DNA of 39,605 nucleotides. It comes from Nemertoderma westbladi. Taxonomy: Eukaryota > Xenacoelomorpha > Nemertodermatida > Nemertodermatidae. Below, piece by piece: positions 1 to 9,375 of this stretch; the first letter of the stretch is position 1, and every line of letters starts with the position of its first letter. The stretch lies in contig JAUCBJ010007737.1 in assembly GCA_032718475.1 (NCBI GenBank), forward strand, positions 1 to 39,605. Reading direction: 5' to 3'. The position numbers and the translations under genes are program-made. Below the pieces are notes generated by a model, which was not told the DNA's origin, made no database searches, and worked only from the letters and a program-made list of their open reading frames with translations.

Positions 1-2
1 AG

Positions 3-120
3 GGGCGGGTTAAAGTGACGGTGTTTTCTAGCCAAAACAATAAGCAAAGTTAATTTCACTTGCGGTCAATTTGCGCGACTACCCCCCCCCCCCCCCCCCC
101 CCCCGCTGTAGTGTTACGCA
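3..120 (+). repeat. Fragment of the G/C-tract fold-back family
   Basis: The first 50 bases resemble the arms of the fold-back element at 7346-7681 (a GGTTA-rich stretch, then CCAAAACAAT). They are followed by a TTTGCGCGACTA stretch and a run of 23 C at 82-104. The order of motifs matches that larger copy. This is probably a truncated copy entering the window from the left. The ends are not visible. Confidence 0.5.
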
Positions 121-224
121 TTGCTATGCTACTTTAAATGTTCCAATATTGTTCCTAATTCATTATTGTGGTATATGCATCGTGTTCCTCTAGTTGTCCT
201 ATAGTGCGTGTCGTGTTTGATTTG

Positions 225-2935
225 TGTGATTGGGTACGAATGTTCCTATAGTGATTGTGTACGAATGTTCCTATAGTGATTGGGTACATGTTCCGGTAGT
301 GATTGGGTACATGTTCCGGTAGTGATTGGGTACATGTTCCGAATATGTTTGTGTTATGCTCCTTAGTGATTGTGTACATGTTCTGGTAGTGATTGGGTAC
401 ATGTTCCGAAGGTGTTTGTGTTATGTTCCTATAGTGATTGTGTACATGTTCCGGTAGTGATTGGGTACATGTTCCGGTAGTGATTGGGTACATGTTCCTA
501 TAGTGATTGGGTACATGTTCCTATAGTGATTGTGTACATGTTCCGGTAGTGATTGGGTACATGTTCCTATAGTGATTGTGTACATGTTCCGGTAGTGATT
601 GGGTACATGTTCCTATAGTGATTGGGTACATGTTCCTATAGTGATTGTGTACATGTTCCGGTAGTGATTGGGTACATGTTCCTATAGTGATTGTGTACAT
701 GTTCCTAGTTCCTATAGTGATTGTGTACATGTTCCGAAGGTGTTTGTGTTATGTTCCTATAGTGATTGTGTACATGTTCCGGTAGTGATTGTGTACATGT
801 TCCTATAGTGATTGTGTACATGTTCCGGTAGTGATTGGGTACATGTTCCTATAGTGATTGGGTACATGTTCCGATAGTGATTGTGTACATGTTCCTATAG
901 TGATTGTGTACATGTTCCGGTAGTGATTGGGTACATGTTCCTATAGTGATTGGGTACATGTTCCTATAGTGATTGTGTACATGTTCCGGTAGTGATTGGG
1001 TACATGTTCCTATAGTGATTGTGTACATGTTCCGGTAGTGATTGGGTACATGTTCCGATAGTGATTGTGTACATGTTCCGATAGTGATTGTGTACATGTT
1101 CCTATAGTGATTGTGTACATGTTCCTATGGTGATTGGGTACGAATGTTCCTATAGTGATTGTGTACGAATGTTCCTATAGTGATTGTGTACATGTTCCGG
1201 TAGTGATTGGGTACATGTTCCTATAGTGATTGGGTACATGTTCCGGTAGTGATTGGGTACATGTTCCGATAGTGATTGTGTACATGTTCCGATAGTGATT
1301 GTGTACATGTTCCTATAGTGATTGTGTACATGTTCCTATGGTGATTGGGTACGAATGTTCCTATAGTGATTGTGTACATGTTCCGGTAGTGATTGGGTAC
1401 ATGTTCCGATAGTGATTGTGTACATGTTCCGATAGTGATTGTGTACATGTTCCTATAGTGATTGTGTACATGTTCCTATGGTGATTGGGTACGAATGTTC
1501 CTATAGTGATTGTGTACATGTTCCGGTAGTGATTGTGTACGAATGTTCCTATAGTGATTGTGTACATGTTCCGGTAGTGATTGGGTACATGTTCCTATAG
1601 TGATTGGGTACATGTTCCTATAGTGATTGGGTACATGTTCCTATAGTGATTGTGTACATGTTCCGGTAGTGATTGGGTACATGTTCCGATAGTGATTGTG
1701 TACATGTTCCGATAGTGATTGTGTACATGTTCCTATAGTGATTGTGTACATGTTCCTATGGTGATTGGGTACGAATGTTCCTATAGTGATTGTGTACATG
1801 TTCCGGTAGTGATTGTGTACGAATGTTCCTATAGTGATTGGGTACATGTTCCGGTAGTGATTGGGTACATGTTCCGAACGTGTTTGTGTTATGTTCCTAT
1901 AGTGATTGTGTACATGTTCCGGTAGTGATTGTGTACATGTTCCTATAGAGATTGTGTACATGTTCCGATAGTGATTGTGTACATGTTCCGATAGTGATTG
2001 TGTACGAATGTTCCTATAGTGATTGTGTACATGTTCCTAGTTCCTATAGTGATTGTGTACATGTTCCGAAGGTGTTTGTGTTATGTTCCTATAGTGATTG
2101 TGTACATGTTCCGGTAGTGATTGGGTACATGTTCCTATAGAGATTGTGTACATGTTCCGATAGTGATTGTGTACATGTTCCGATAGTGATTGTGTACGAA
2201 TGTTCCTATAGTGATTGTGTACATGTTCCTATAGTGATTGTGTACGAATGTTCCTATAGTGATTGGGTACATGTTCCGGTAGTGATTGGGTACATGTTCC
2301 GAAGGTGTTTGTGTTATGTTCCTATAGTGATTGTGTACATGTTCCGGTAGTGATTGTGTACATGTTCCGGTAGTGATTGGGTACATGTTCCGGTAGTGAT
2401 TGGGTACATGTTCCGAAGGTGTTTGTGTTATGTTCCTATAGTGATTGTGTACATGTTCCGGTAGTGATTGTGTACATGTTCCGGTAGTGATTGGGTACAT
2501 GTTCCGATAGTGATTGTGTACATGTTCCGATAGTGATTGTGTACATGTTCCTATAGTGATTGTGTACATGTTCCTATGGTGATTGTGTACATGTTCCCGA
2601 AGGTGTTTGTGTTATGTTCCTATAGTGATTGTGTACATGTTCCTATAGAGATTGTGTACATGTTCCGGTAGTGATTGGGTACATGTTCCTATAGAGATTG
2701 TGTACATGTACCGATAGTGATTGTGTACATGTTCCGATAGTGATTGTGTACGAATGTTCCTATAGTGATTGTGTACATGTTCCTATAGTGATTGTGTACA
2801 TGTTCCGATAGTGATTGTGTACGAATGTTCCTATAGTGATTGTGTACATGTTCCGATAGTGATTGTGTACATGTTCCGGTAGTGATTGTGTACATGTTCC
2901 GATAGTGATTGTGTACATGTTCCGATAGTGATTTT
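225..2935. repeat. 23-bp minisatellite array, about 115 copies
   Basis: The array is built from a 23-bp unit of the form TGATTGKGTACATGTTCC followed by TATAG, GGTAG or GATAG. Three unit types alternate irregularly, and a longer variant containing GAAGGTGTTTGTGTTATG recurs at about 350, 410, 735, 2070, 2305, 2415 and 2600. A second variant has CGAA inserted, giving GTACGAATG. Because 23 is not a multiple of 3, the three frames of a strand encode the same 23-residue period, which explains the many short open frames. No flanking gene is visible. Confidence 0.95.
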
Positions 2936-2940
2936 GTGTT

Positions 2941-3394
2941 ATGGTGCCTATTACGTACCCCTACCTATTCTATTCGTAATGTTCTTTAATATTTTTATGC
3001 CTCTTACAATATTAATTTTATATAATCGTGCTTTACAGATACAATAGGAAGACTACATTTTATTGCCTACATAATTATTATATTATATACTATAGTCGCG
3101 GTGCTGTTATATTATACAAATTACCTACCGTTATATTATAAACGATTATTAGTGAGTGTTGATCAAATATAAAGATGTCGTTTTTGTAATTACATTCATT
3201 TTGAAAACCGAATTAAAATATCTTCAAAATTTTCCTCCTGAAACTTGCCTGTTGCTTGTAATCTCAGACCTTTTTGGTGTTTAATCCTAGTCTACTTGTG
3301 TGATAGAAATTATTCCGATGTCGATATGTTAACTTATTCACAGATCACTTCAAGGGTGTTTTTATAAAATTATACAAGATCACGTTGGTGTTAA
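2941..3394. other. AT-rich unique sequence, nothing recognised
   Basis: AT-rich sequence between the 23-bp array and the next repeat cluster. No open frame, hairpin or repeat was recognised here. Confidence 0.5.
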
Positions 3395-3960
3395 AAAACA
3401 CTTGGGCATTAGAACTTAATTTTGGGTAATAGAACTTACCCCAGATACCACTACTTGGTATTATTATAACATAATCCCAGACCGCTTGGTGTTATTTGAG
3501 AACTTAACCCCAGACACAACATGGTATTATTAGAACTTAAGAGACCATTTGGGTAATATAACTCAACCCTAGACACCACTTGGTGTTATTAGAACCTCCC
3601 CAGACACCACTTGGTATTATTATAACATAATCCCAGACCGCTTGATGTTATTTGAGAACTTAACCCCAGACACAACATGGTATTATTAGAACTTAGAGAC
3701 CATTTGGGTAATATAACTCAACCCTAGACACCACTTGGTGTTATTAGAACTTAACCAAACCACTTTGTGGTAGAACTTAATCCCAGACTATTTGAGTAAT
3801 AGAACTTATCCCAGACTATTTGGGTAATAGAACTTATCCCAGACCACTTGGTATTATTAGAACTTAAACCCAGACCACTTGGTGGTAGAACTTAATTCCA
3901 ACAAATATAACTTATCCCATATTTCTATAGTTTATAGTTTACAAATTTATTCCAGACTAA
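3395..3960. repeat. Degenerate tandem repeat (CCCAGACCACTTGG family)
   Basis: Imperfect units of about 30-35 bp alternate the motifs ACCACTTGGTRTTATT, AGAACTTAA and CCCAGAC. A composite block of roughly 145 bp occurs twice in direct order (about 3449-3594 and 3607-3750) with only a few differences, pointing to a local duplication. The same family reappears at 8441-8575. No coding capacity was seen. Confidence 0.8.
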
Positions 3961-4084
3961 AAGCCTGTGGACCTTCGGGCCACAGCTTTCTAGTGCATGA
4001 GCGAGCAGATGATATTGAATATGTTAGGAGAAGTGTGTAACAGATAGGAGAAATGCATACGGAACATACCGTCATAAAATAAAA

Positions 4085-4223
4085 CGCCGCCCCCATAGGA
4101 GATACCGTAACTCAAGTTTCAACTTAAGCGGATTGCAAATACAACATTTCGAGAAAATGTTCACTTTCAGACATTTCGCTCTCTAGCGGTAAACAGGGGA
4201 ACTGTAGACGACTATGCCACTAT
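4085..4223 (-). repeat. CTCF-core repeat, unit 1
   Basis: This is the first of four related units of about 130-140 bp. It contains TTCACTTTCAGACATTTCG followed by CTCTCTAGCGG and GGGGAACTGTAGAC. The 13-mer at 4177-4189, read on the minus strand, is CCGCTAGAGAGCG, one base off the form found in the other units. The piggyBac element starting at 4228 separates this unit from the following ones. Confidence 0.7.
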
Positions 4224-5072
4224 TTAACCCTTTGAGGACCGCAAGGGTACCAGAAGTGCCACATTTGATTCAAGTGAATATTTGGGGTCAAGACCCATAT
4301 AAAAACATAAAAACAAAAGGACTTTGAAAAATTTCAATGCCTTCATAGAAATCTGAGCCGGGATCCTGGAGTCCCTATGGTCCTTAAGGTGAACCTGGGC
4401 ATTTTTCAATAAAATCAACGAAAAGGTAGAAATTGTTGGAAATTATGATGAACTGGTCAGTCCAAAATAGTTGGCAGTAATTTGTACACAAAAACGTGCC
4501 AAGAAGAAGGTCCAAGGTTTTAGGAATTCCTGGAAATTCTGAAAAACAGCAGAAATTTCTGAAAAAAAATTAAAAAAAATTAACGATTGCGAAAATAGCT
4601 AAAATTATTATTAACTGGAAAGTGGAAATGCAAGCTAGAGTAGGGCCATTATATTATATATCAAAGTAACAACTATTTTTAGTTAAACTAAATTTAGCAC
4701 AGGTAGGCCGATAAACAATATAGGCTACTGAAAAAATTACAAAATAATGAAATTATGAAAATTATTTATAACTGGAAATTCCCACTAAGAACTATTATAT
4801 ACAGGTACCGCCGGGTACCAATGTAACAATTATTGCACATTATAATAGTAGAATCAATCTAGGCCCTATATAGTATAGATCTATATAGAAACCTATATAA
4901 TCAAATTAGGCCTATACAACAGTTAAAGTTTAGACTAATTATGGTACTCTTCGAAGCAATTGCGAGCATTGATTCCGGGATTAACGTGTTTGGGGGCTCC
5001 ACGTAATACAGCAAAACTGTCAGGCTGTTAGCCTAATATATAAGTAACACACGTCATACTGTAAACCAATTG

Positions 5073-5122
5073 AGGGAAAGGAGCAAGTTACAGAGGCAGG
5101 CTTTTCTAACCAAAACAATAAA
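5073..5122 (+). repeat. Fold-back family arm fragment inside the piggyBac element
   Basis: GGGAAAGGAGCAAGTTACAG followed by CTAACCAAAACAATA matches the inner arms of the fold-back element at 7436-7482. It lies within the piggyBac element, so it either inserted there or was captured. Confidence 0.6.
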
Positions 5123-5188
5123 CGGCCACTTTTTGACTTTACCACAGTCTGACAGTACCGTTACAGTACGTGGAGGCCCTGCAACACG

Positions 5189-5870
5189 TTAGTCCTGCGA
5201 TTCCAGATATAGAGATACACTGCAAAAATGTACTTGACAGGCTTTACATCTAATATTATCGATCTTCTGCTTAGCACACTGGGCACATCTGCCTCGCCCA
5301 TCATCTAGCTGAGGCATGTGGGCATTCAGAGCATAAGAAACAATTGGTGGAAGAATCTTCTTGCGGTAATTGGTGGGAGCTTCCCTAGTACGGCTGCAGA
5401 AGTTTCCAATAGACACTGTTCGAGATTAAGTTTATAATCTAGCAGTCGGGACTTTTCACTGGTTAGTTGTTCCTGGACTCGGAAGGAATTAACAACACTG
5501 ACATCCAATAGATCAAATATTAATCGTAAATAAAACCGGAACCTGGACTTTCGATACAACTCGTAGCTGGCCTTCATCTGATCACAGAGTTCTACCCCAC
5601 TCACGACTTGGTTGTAGACTTGGACTGATTTTGGACAATAAGGACAGCTTATCAGAAGTCCCAGCTTGGTGCTTGGCGCCTCTTTACAACTACAGTTTCT
5701 CTAGGGTTGATGAAATTATCCACCATATAAACAGAACGATTATCAACCCACTTGGTGGCGACGAGTGATCCTAAGCAACGCCAATCAATATCTCCTCTCT
5801 TAATTTCCTTTATCATCTTTGAGCATATCAACAGGAAATTGTATACGGTTTACTCGACAAGTACCCACTT
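5189..5870 (-). pseudogene. piggyBac-type transposase, C-terminal part, frameshifted
   Basis: Reading leftwards on the minus strand, pieces in different frames recall DDE_Tnp_1_7 (piggyBac) transposases: a CRVNR-like stretch near 5840, RGDIDWRCLGSLVATKW near 5790, CPYCPKSVQVYNQVVSG near 5620, and then SGVELCDQM and YRKSRFRFYLRLIFDLLDVSVVNSF at about 5604-5480 (the usual pattern is GGVD-x-x-DQM followed by a large helical block). A cysteine-rich tail with CxxC spacing (CAQCAKQK, then CKACQVHFC) at about 5300-5220 fits the C-terminal zinc-binding domain of the family. At least three frame changes and several stops separate the pieces, so no full protein can be made. The catalytic aspartate region further upstream was not recognised. 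Confidence 0.85.
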
Positions 5871-6842
5871 GATTACAAGTTAATTTCAGTTAATTTTTGG
5901 ACAAGATTAGGACTAGTGAATAATTTATCAGAGCCAGAGGCAATGTAATGTAATGAATACCAGTAGTATAGCCTAGGCTGCTAACCTATGTCCTGTATGA
6001 ATAGAATATCTGAACATAGGCCTATATAACATTAAGTTACTAATAGTTGGGCCAAATTATTACCTACAGCCTGCCCGGCCCTACTTAGCAGCCCTGGTTA
6101 GGCTGTTTAGCTACTAACACTGTAACAAGTAGCTAATTCCAGAATTCAGTAGGCCTAATTGAATTCCGTCCGCAATAGGCCTGACTGCCAGACAGCTGAT
6201 ACAGTGACCGGTAAAGATGATTGAGAAAACGAACCACCTTAAATGAACGGGTAGGCTAGATTTGTAGACAATGAATGTATCTGTAAGGGCCATTAAACGC
6301 AGCCAATCATCGCCGATACCTTGAAAACACTGTCCAGTGTTCAGACAGGCATGTGCATTGAACAACAAGATGATGCAACCAAGCACATCCTGACTTTGGA
6401 GAACAAGGTACTGATGGCGACAGAAGTCCTGTTATTTCAGCTCATTTGATTAAAAAGTTACTTACGGACAGCGGGACTCCCAGATCCCGCAAACGGAAAC
6501 AGCTGGCATTTTTTCCCTGTAATATGTATAAAAATTTTGTTTGTTGTTTTGAATAAAGGGAAGGTGTGTCTATTTAATTTCAGTAATTACTGCACGTAAT
6601 GACTTTTTGTATCAGAACTACAGTTCTCCAAACATTGTCAAAGTAAAAAAAATATTATTCAAATTTGAGATTATACAAAAACTTAACAAATAATAAAATT
6701 TGTGAAATTTCGCTGGGATGAGTTGCTCTCATCTATAATTAGTCCACTAAAACAAATATTTCGTCCGATGTGCGAAAATCAACTTCAGGAGCTTAGCTTT
6801 TGTGTTTGGGACTCCGGAGTCCCGCAGTCCTCAAAGGGTTAA

Positions 6843-7250
6843 AGAAACAGCCTATGCCATAGTAGTCACCAAGTTTCAGTCTAAATGGATTGTAATAAAT
6901 AACAAAGTTGGAGAAGATGTTCGCTTTCAGACATTTCCCCCTCTAGCGGAAGACTGGAGAACTGTATTTGACTCAACGTACCCGTAAAGATTGAGCCTCT
7001 GCTGTAGTAAACACCTGCCAGGTTTCAACTCAAAAGGATTAAAAACAACCAAATGAGTTCAGGTTTTCTCTATCAGACAATTAGCCCTCTAGCGGAAGAC
7101 GGGGAACTGTAGACAACTCTGCGACTCCGTAAAGATACAGCCTATGCTGTAGTAGATAGCTACCAAAGCATTAAAAACAACCAAATGAGATCAGTTTTCA
7201 CTATCGGACTATTCGCCCTCTAGCGGCGGACGGGGGAACTTCAGACGGCT
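6843..7250 (-). repeat. CTCF-core repeat, units 2-4
   Basis: Three further units of the family seen at 4085-4223 follow in tandem. Each has a GTAAAGAT/CCTATGCTGTAGTA-like lead, an AAAGGATT segment, a CTTTCAGAC or CTATCAGAC stretch, then the core CCCTCTAGCGG and GGGGAACT. The cores are at 6937-6949, 7083-7095 and 7214-7226. Unit 2 follows directly after the right TTAA of the piggyBac element, so that element sits at or near a boundary between units. Confidence 0.75.
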
Positions 7251-7345
7251 CTTGAGTATTACGTTGCAACGAGTTTGGGCGAGACCTTTCTAACAAGCTA
7301 TAATAATCAAGATTTCATGGAGATGGGTTTGATTGTATAGCCGAT

Positions 7346-7681
7346 GGAGACAGGGGGGGGGGGGGGGGGGGGGACTGGACGCAAATCCCATCTTGGCGAA
7401 TTAATGTCCCGCCTCAATGTTAAATTCTCAATTAAGGGAAAGGAGCAGGTTACAGTGGCACGTTATTTTAACCAAAACAATTCCATTCGACGCAAATAAC
7501 AGATGATTACTCTCAAAAATAAAACTGTAACCTGTTCTATTGTGTTTATTTTATTGTTTTGGTTAAAATATCGTGTCACTGTAACCTGCTCCTTTCCCTA
7601 AATTGGGAATTTAACATTGAGGCGGGGTATTAATTCGCCAAGGCGGGTTTTGCGTCGAGTCCCCCCCCCCCCCTGTCTCTA
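7346..7681. mobile_element. Fold-back (long inverted repeat) element with G/C homopolymer tracts
   Basis: The left arm (7346-7482) and right arm (7551-7681) are inverted copies of about 130 bp with scattered mismatches. They contain, in order, GAGACAG, a G run, GACGCAAA, TTGGCGAATTAAT, CCCGCCTCAATGTTAAATT, AGGGAAAGGAGCAGGTTACAG and TTTTAACCAAAACAAT. The G run is 21 long on the left (7353-7373), and its counterpart on the right is 13 C (7661-7673). A second inverted pair, at about 7485-7520 and 7681-7720, shares GACGCAAATAACAG and ACTCTCAAAA. No transposase is present. Related fragments lie at 3-120, 5073-5122, 7681-7770 and 35936-36008. Confidence 0.85.
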
Positions 7682-8440
7682 TTTTTGAGAGTAACCAGCT
7701 GTTATTTGCGTCGAATTTCCCCTGGAGAGGGATGCATTTTTATTGCGTCGAAAGTCACCCCTATCTGAGCCGATGACAAACACACACACAGACCAGACAG
7801 ATAATAATTGATATTTATATTTATTAGATTTTAGATGTATGTATAATATTAGATAAAATAATAATACAGTAAGAAGGCCTACATAAATCATCACTTTACT
7901 ACAGTAAAACAATAAAATAGCTAAATTGTTATAAACCTCTCCTTCCATGCAGCCATTGATTGAGAAAGCAGAATTAGTCTTGGACAGTTCCCAACAGACA
8001 ACCCACCCCAATCAACACTCCAGCCTGGCTTGCTCCTTATCTGTGCCCAGCTAGCTGCGAGTTCAATAATTACCTTAACGTTGCTATGATACAGAAAAAA
8101 ATCCTTTCCTATTCACTAACAATAGGCCAATTCGATCGTGCTTGGCGAATATGACATATTTATACACTATTTGATTTTTAATCAATAAATAATCATACAT
8201 ATTTATATTAAACACTCGAATAAAATAAAAACTTTGTGAGAATGGGACACGGCGAATCTACCCATGTTAATTTTATACCAGATGGGATAAATGTTAGCCC
8301 TCTAAATCATTAATTACCGATAGAAGAACCAAATATTATTCGATAAATTTCGCCCGAACGAACACAAAATACGCATTCACGCAAGCAAACGCGTAAAAAA
8401 ATGTCTTTAAAAAAACGTGACGTCATTTATGGATGGCCCC
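7682..8440. other. Fold-back remnant, then AT-rich sequence without a recognised gene
   Basis: Positions 7700-7770 (TTTGCGTCGAATTTCCCCTGGAGAG, later GCGTCGAAAGTCACCCCTATCTG) are a second copy of the fold-back family's outer part, closely resembling 35936-36008. From about 7800 the sequence is AT-rich. The only long open frame (7679-8011, minus) overlaps the repeat and shows no recognisable domain. Confidence 0.5.
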
Positions 8441-8575
8441 TTATTATAACTTAATCCCAGACCACTTGGTAGTAGAACTTAAGCCCGGACACCACTTGGT
8501 ACTTGGTGTTATCCCAGACCATTTCAGTGAGTGATGAGAAAGTTATCCCAGACCACTTGGATGTTCAAACACCCC
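8441..8575. repeat. Second cluster of the CCCAGACCACTTGG repeat
   Basis: ATCCCAGACCACTTGG, AGAACTTAA and ACCACTTGGT motifs recur here as in 3395-3960, about 4.5 kb away. The spacing is irregular. Confidence 0.7.
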
Positions 8576-8680
8576 GACATTCTGAAATGCCTCAATGTCG
8601 ATTTGATTGCAATATCAAAAAATATAAATAATATTTGCGTAACAAACAACCTAATCAGCCAATCTCATGCGAAAGATTCC

Positions 8681-8686
8681 TTTATT
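8681..8686 (-). terminator. Candidate polyadenylation signal for BAP18
   Basis: TTTATT on the plus strand reads AATAAA on the minus strand, about 185 bases downstream of the BAP18 stop codon. This is a plausible position for a 3' UTR signal, but AT-rich sequence makes chance matches common. Confidence 0.35.
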
Positions 8687-8870
8687 GAAATTGAATGTTA
8701 TGAAAAATTCATTATTAAATAAACATACAATGAACACATTAAGGTCAAAATGAATCTACCGATACAATATTTATGTACAATAAATCGATTAATATGTTCG
8801 ATCAATAAACAATATTTATCGAACAGTTACAGCGACAGTAATTGCACTGGTTGGTTGGTGTATAAGCCAG

Positions 8871-9375
8871 CTAGTTACTGAGGTTGGCCATTATGTTAGC
8901 CGTAGCGATCTCTTTATCGCTGAAGGAACCGCTGGGTAGGTTGAGCGAACTGTCCGATGGTTGGTCCTCTAACGCATCATCGATAACGTTTACAGGAGTG
9001 GTTACTATCGTCTCTTCCAAAGATTCTTCCTTATTGTTAACCTCTCTGGCTTCTAGTCCGTCCTCTAGTCTATCTGTAACGCCGTTGTACCCACCAACGC
9101 CGACATTAACCTCAGCAGGGTCTCCTGTGTGCGGATGTTCCACAATCCCGTCAACATCCACGGTCTCGGATTGCGCCTCCGGTTTTACCAGCGGCGCCGC
9201 CGACACTGACGGTGGTTGGCGACGTTCGTTGCTATGTGGTTTCTGTTCCTCCGAGAGTCTACGGGGCCGTTTCGTAGGAATGGAAGGCGCTACTGAAACT
9301 CCTTTGGAAGAACTTCGACTCTCAGCCAGAGTTATATCGAATTCTTTACGCTTCAATGCGTTCTTAATCTGAGCC
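8871..9375 (-). CDS. BAP18: BAP18 exon 3 (end of SANT domain and acidic tail)
   Basis: The acceptor is TTATTTTCAG at 9376-9385. The first base completes the valine codon split by intron 2, giving A-Q-I-K-N-A-L-K-R-K, the end of the SANT-like domain. The stop is TAG at 8871-8873. An open frame on the opposite strand over the same bases is a shadow. Confidence 0.92.

Larger units (their letters stand above)
4224..6842 (-). mobile_element. Decayed piggyBac-like DNA transposon with TTAA target sites
   Basis: The element proper runs 4228-6838 (2611 bp). It starts CCCTTTGAGGACCGC and ends with the inverted GCAGTCCTCAAAGGG, a 15-bp terminal inverted repeat with one mismatch. TTAA lies directly outside both ends (4224-4227 and 6839-6842), the target-site signature of the piggyBac superfamily. 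Subterminal inverted repeats occur at 4359-4375 and 6473-6489 (15 of 17 positions match), and a perfect 16-bp palindrome, GGGACTCCGGAGTCCC, lies at 6808-6823. The interior holds remains of a minus-strand transposase. It is a dead copy: frames are broken and the 5' half of the transposase is unrecognisable. A fragment of the fold-back family (5073-5122) is nested inside. Confidence 0.93.

Noticed and set aside
155-2895. Many 60-145-codon frames of HNHYRNMYTITIGT type
   Set aside because: Translation of the 23-bp array; frames overlap each other and both strands.
6114-6386. 90-codon minus-strand frame as the N-terminal part of the piggyBac transposase
   Set aside because: It lies in the right place and strand, but no piggyBac motif could be recognised in it.
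7679-8011. 110-codon minus-strand open frame with hydrophobic stretch
   Set aside because: Its C-terminal third is fold-back repeat, the rest is AT-rich; no motif or splice context.
8884-9372. 162-codon plus-strand open frame
   Set aside because: Exact antisense of BAP18 exon 3, whose coding strand is proven by homology and splice sites.
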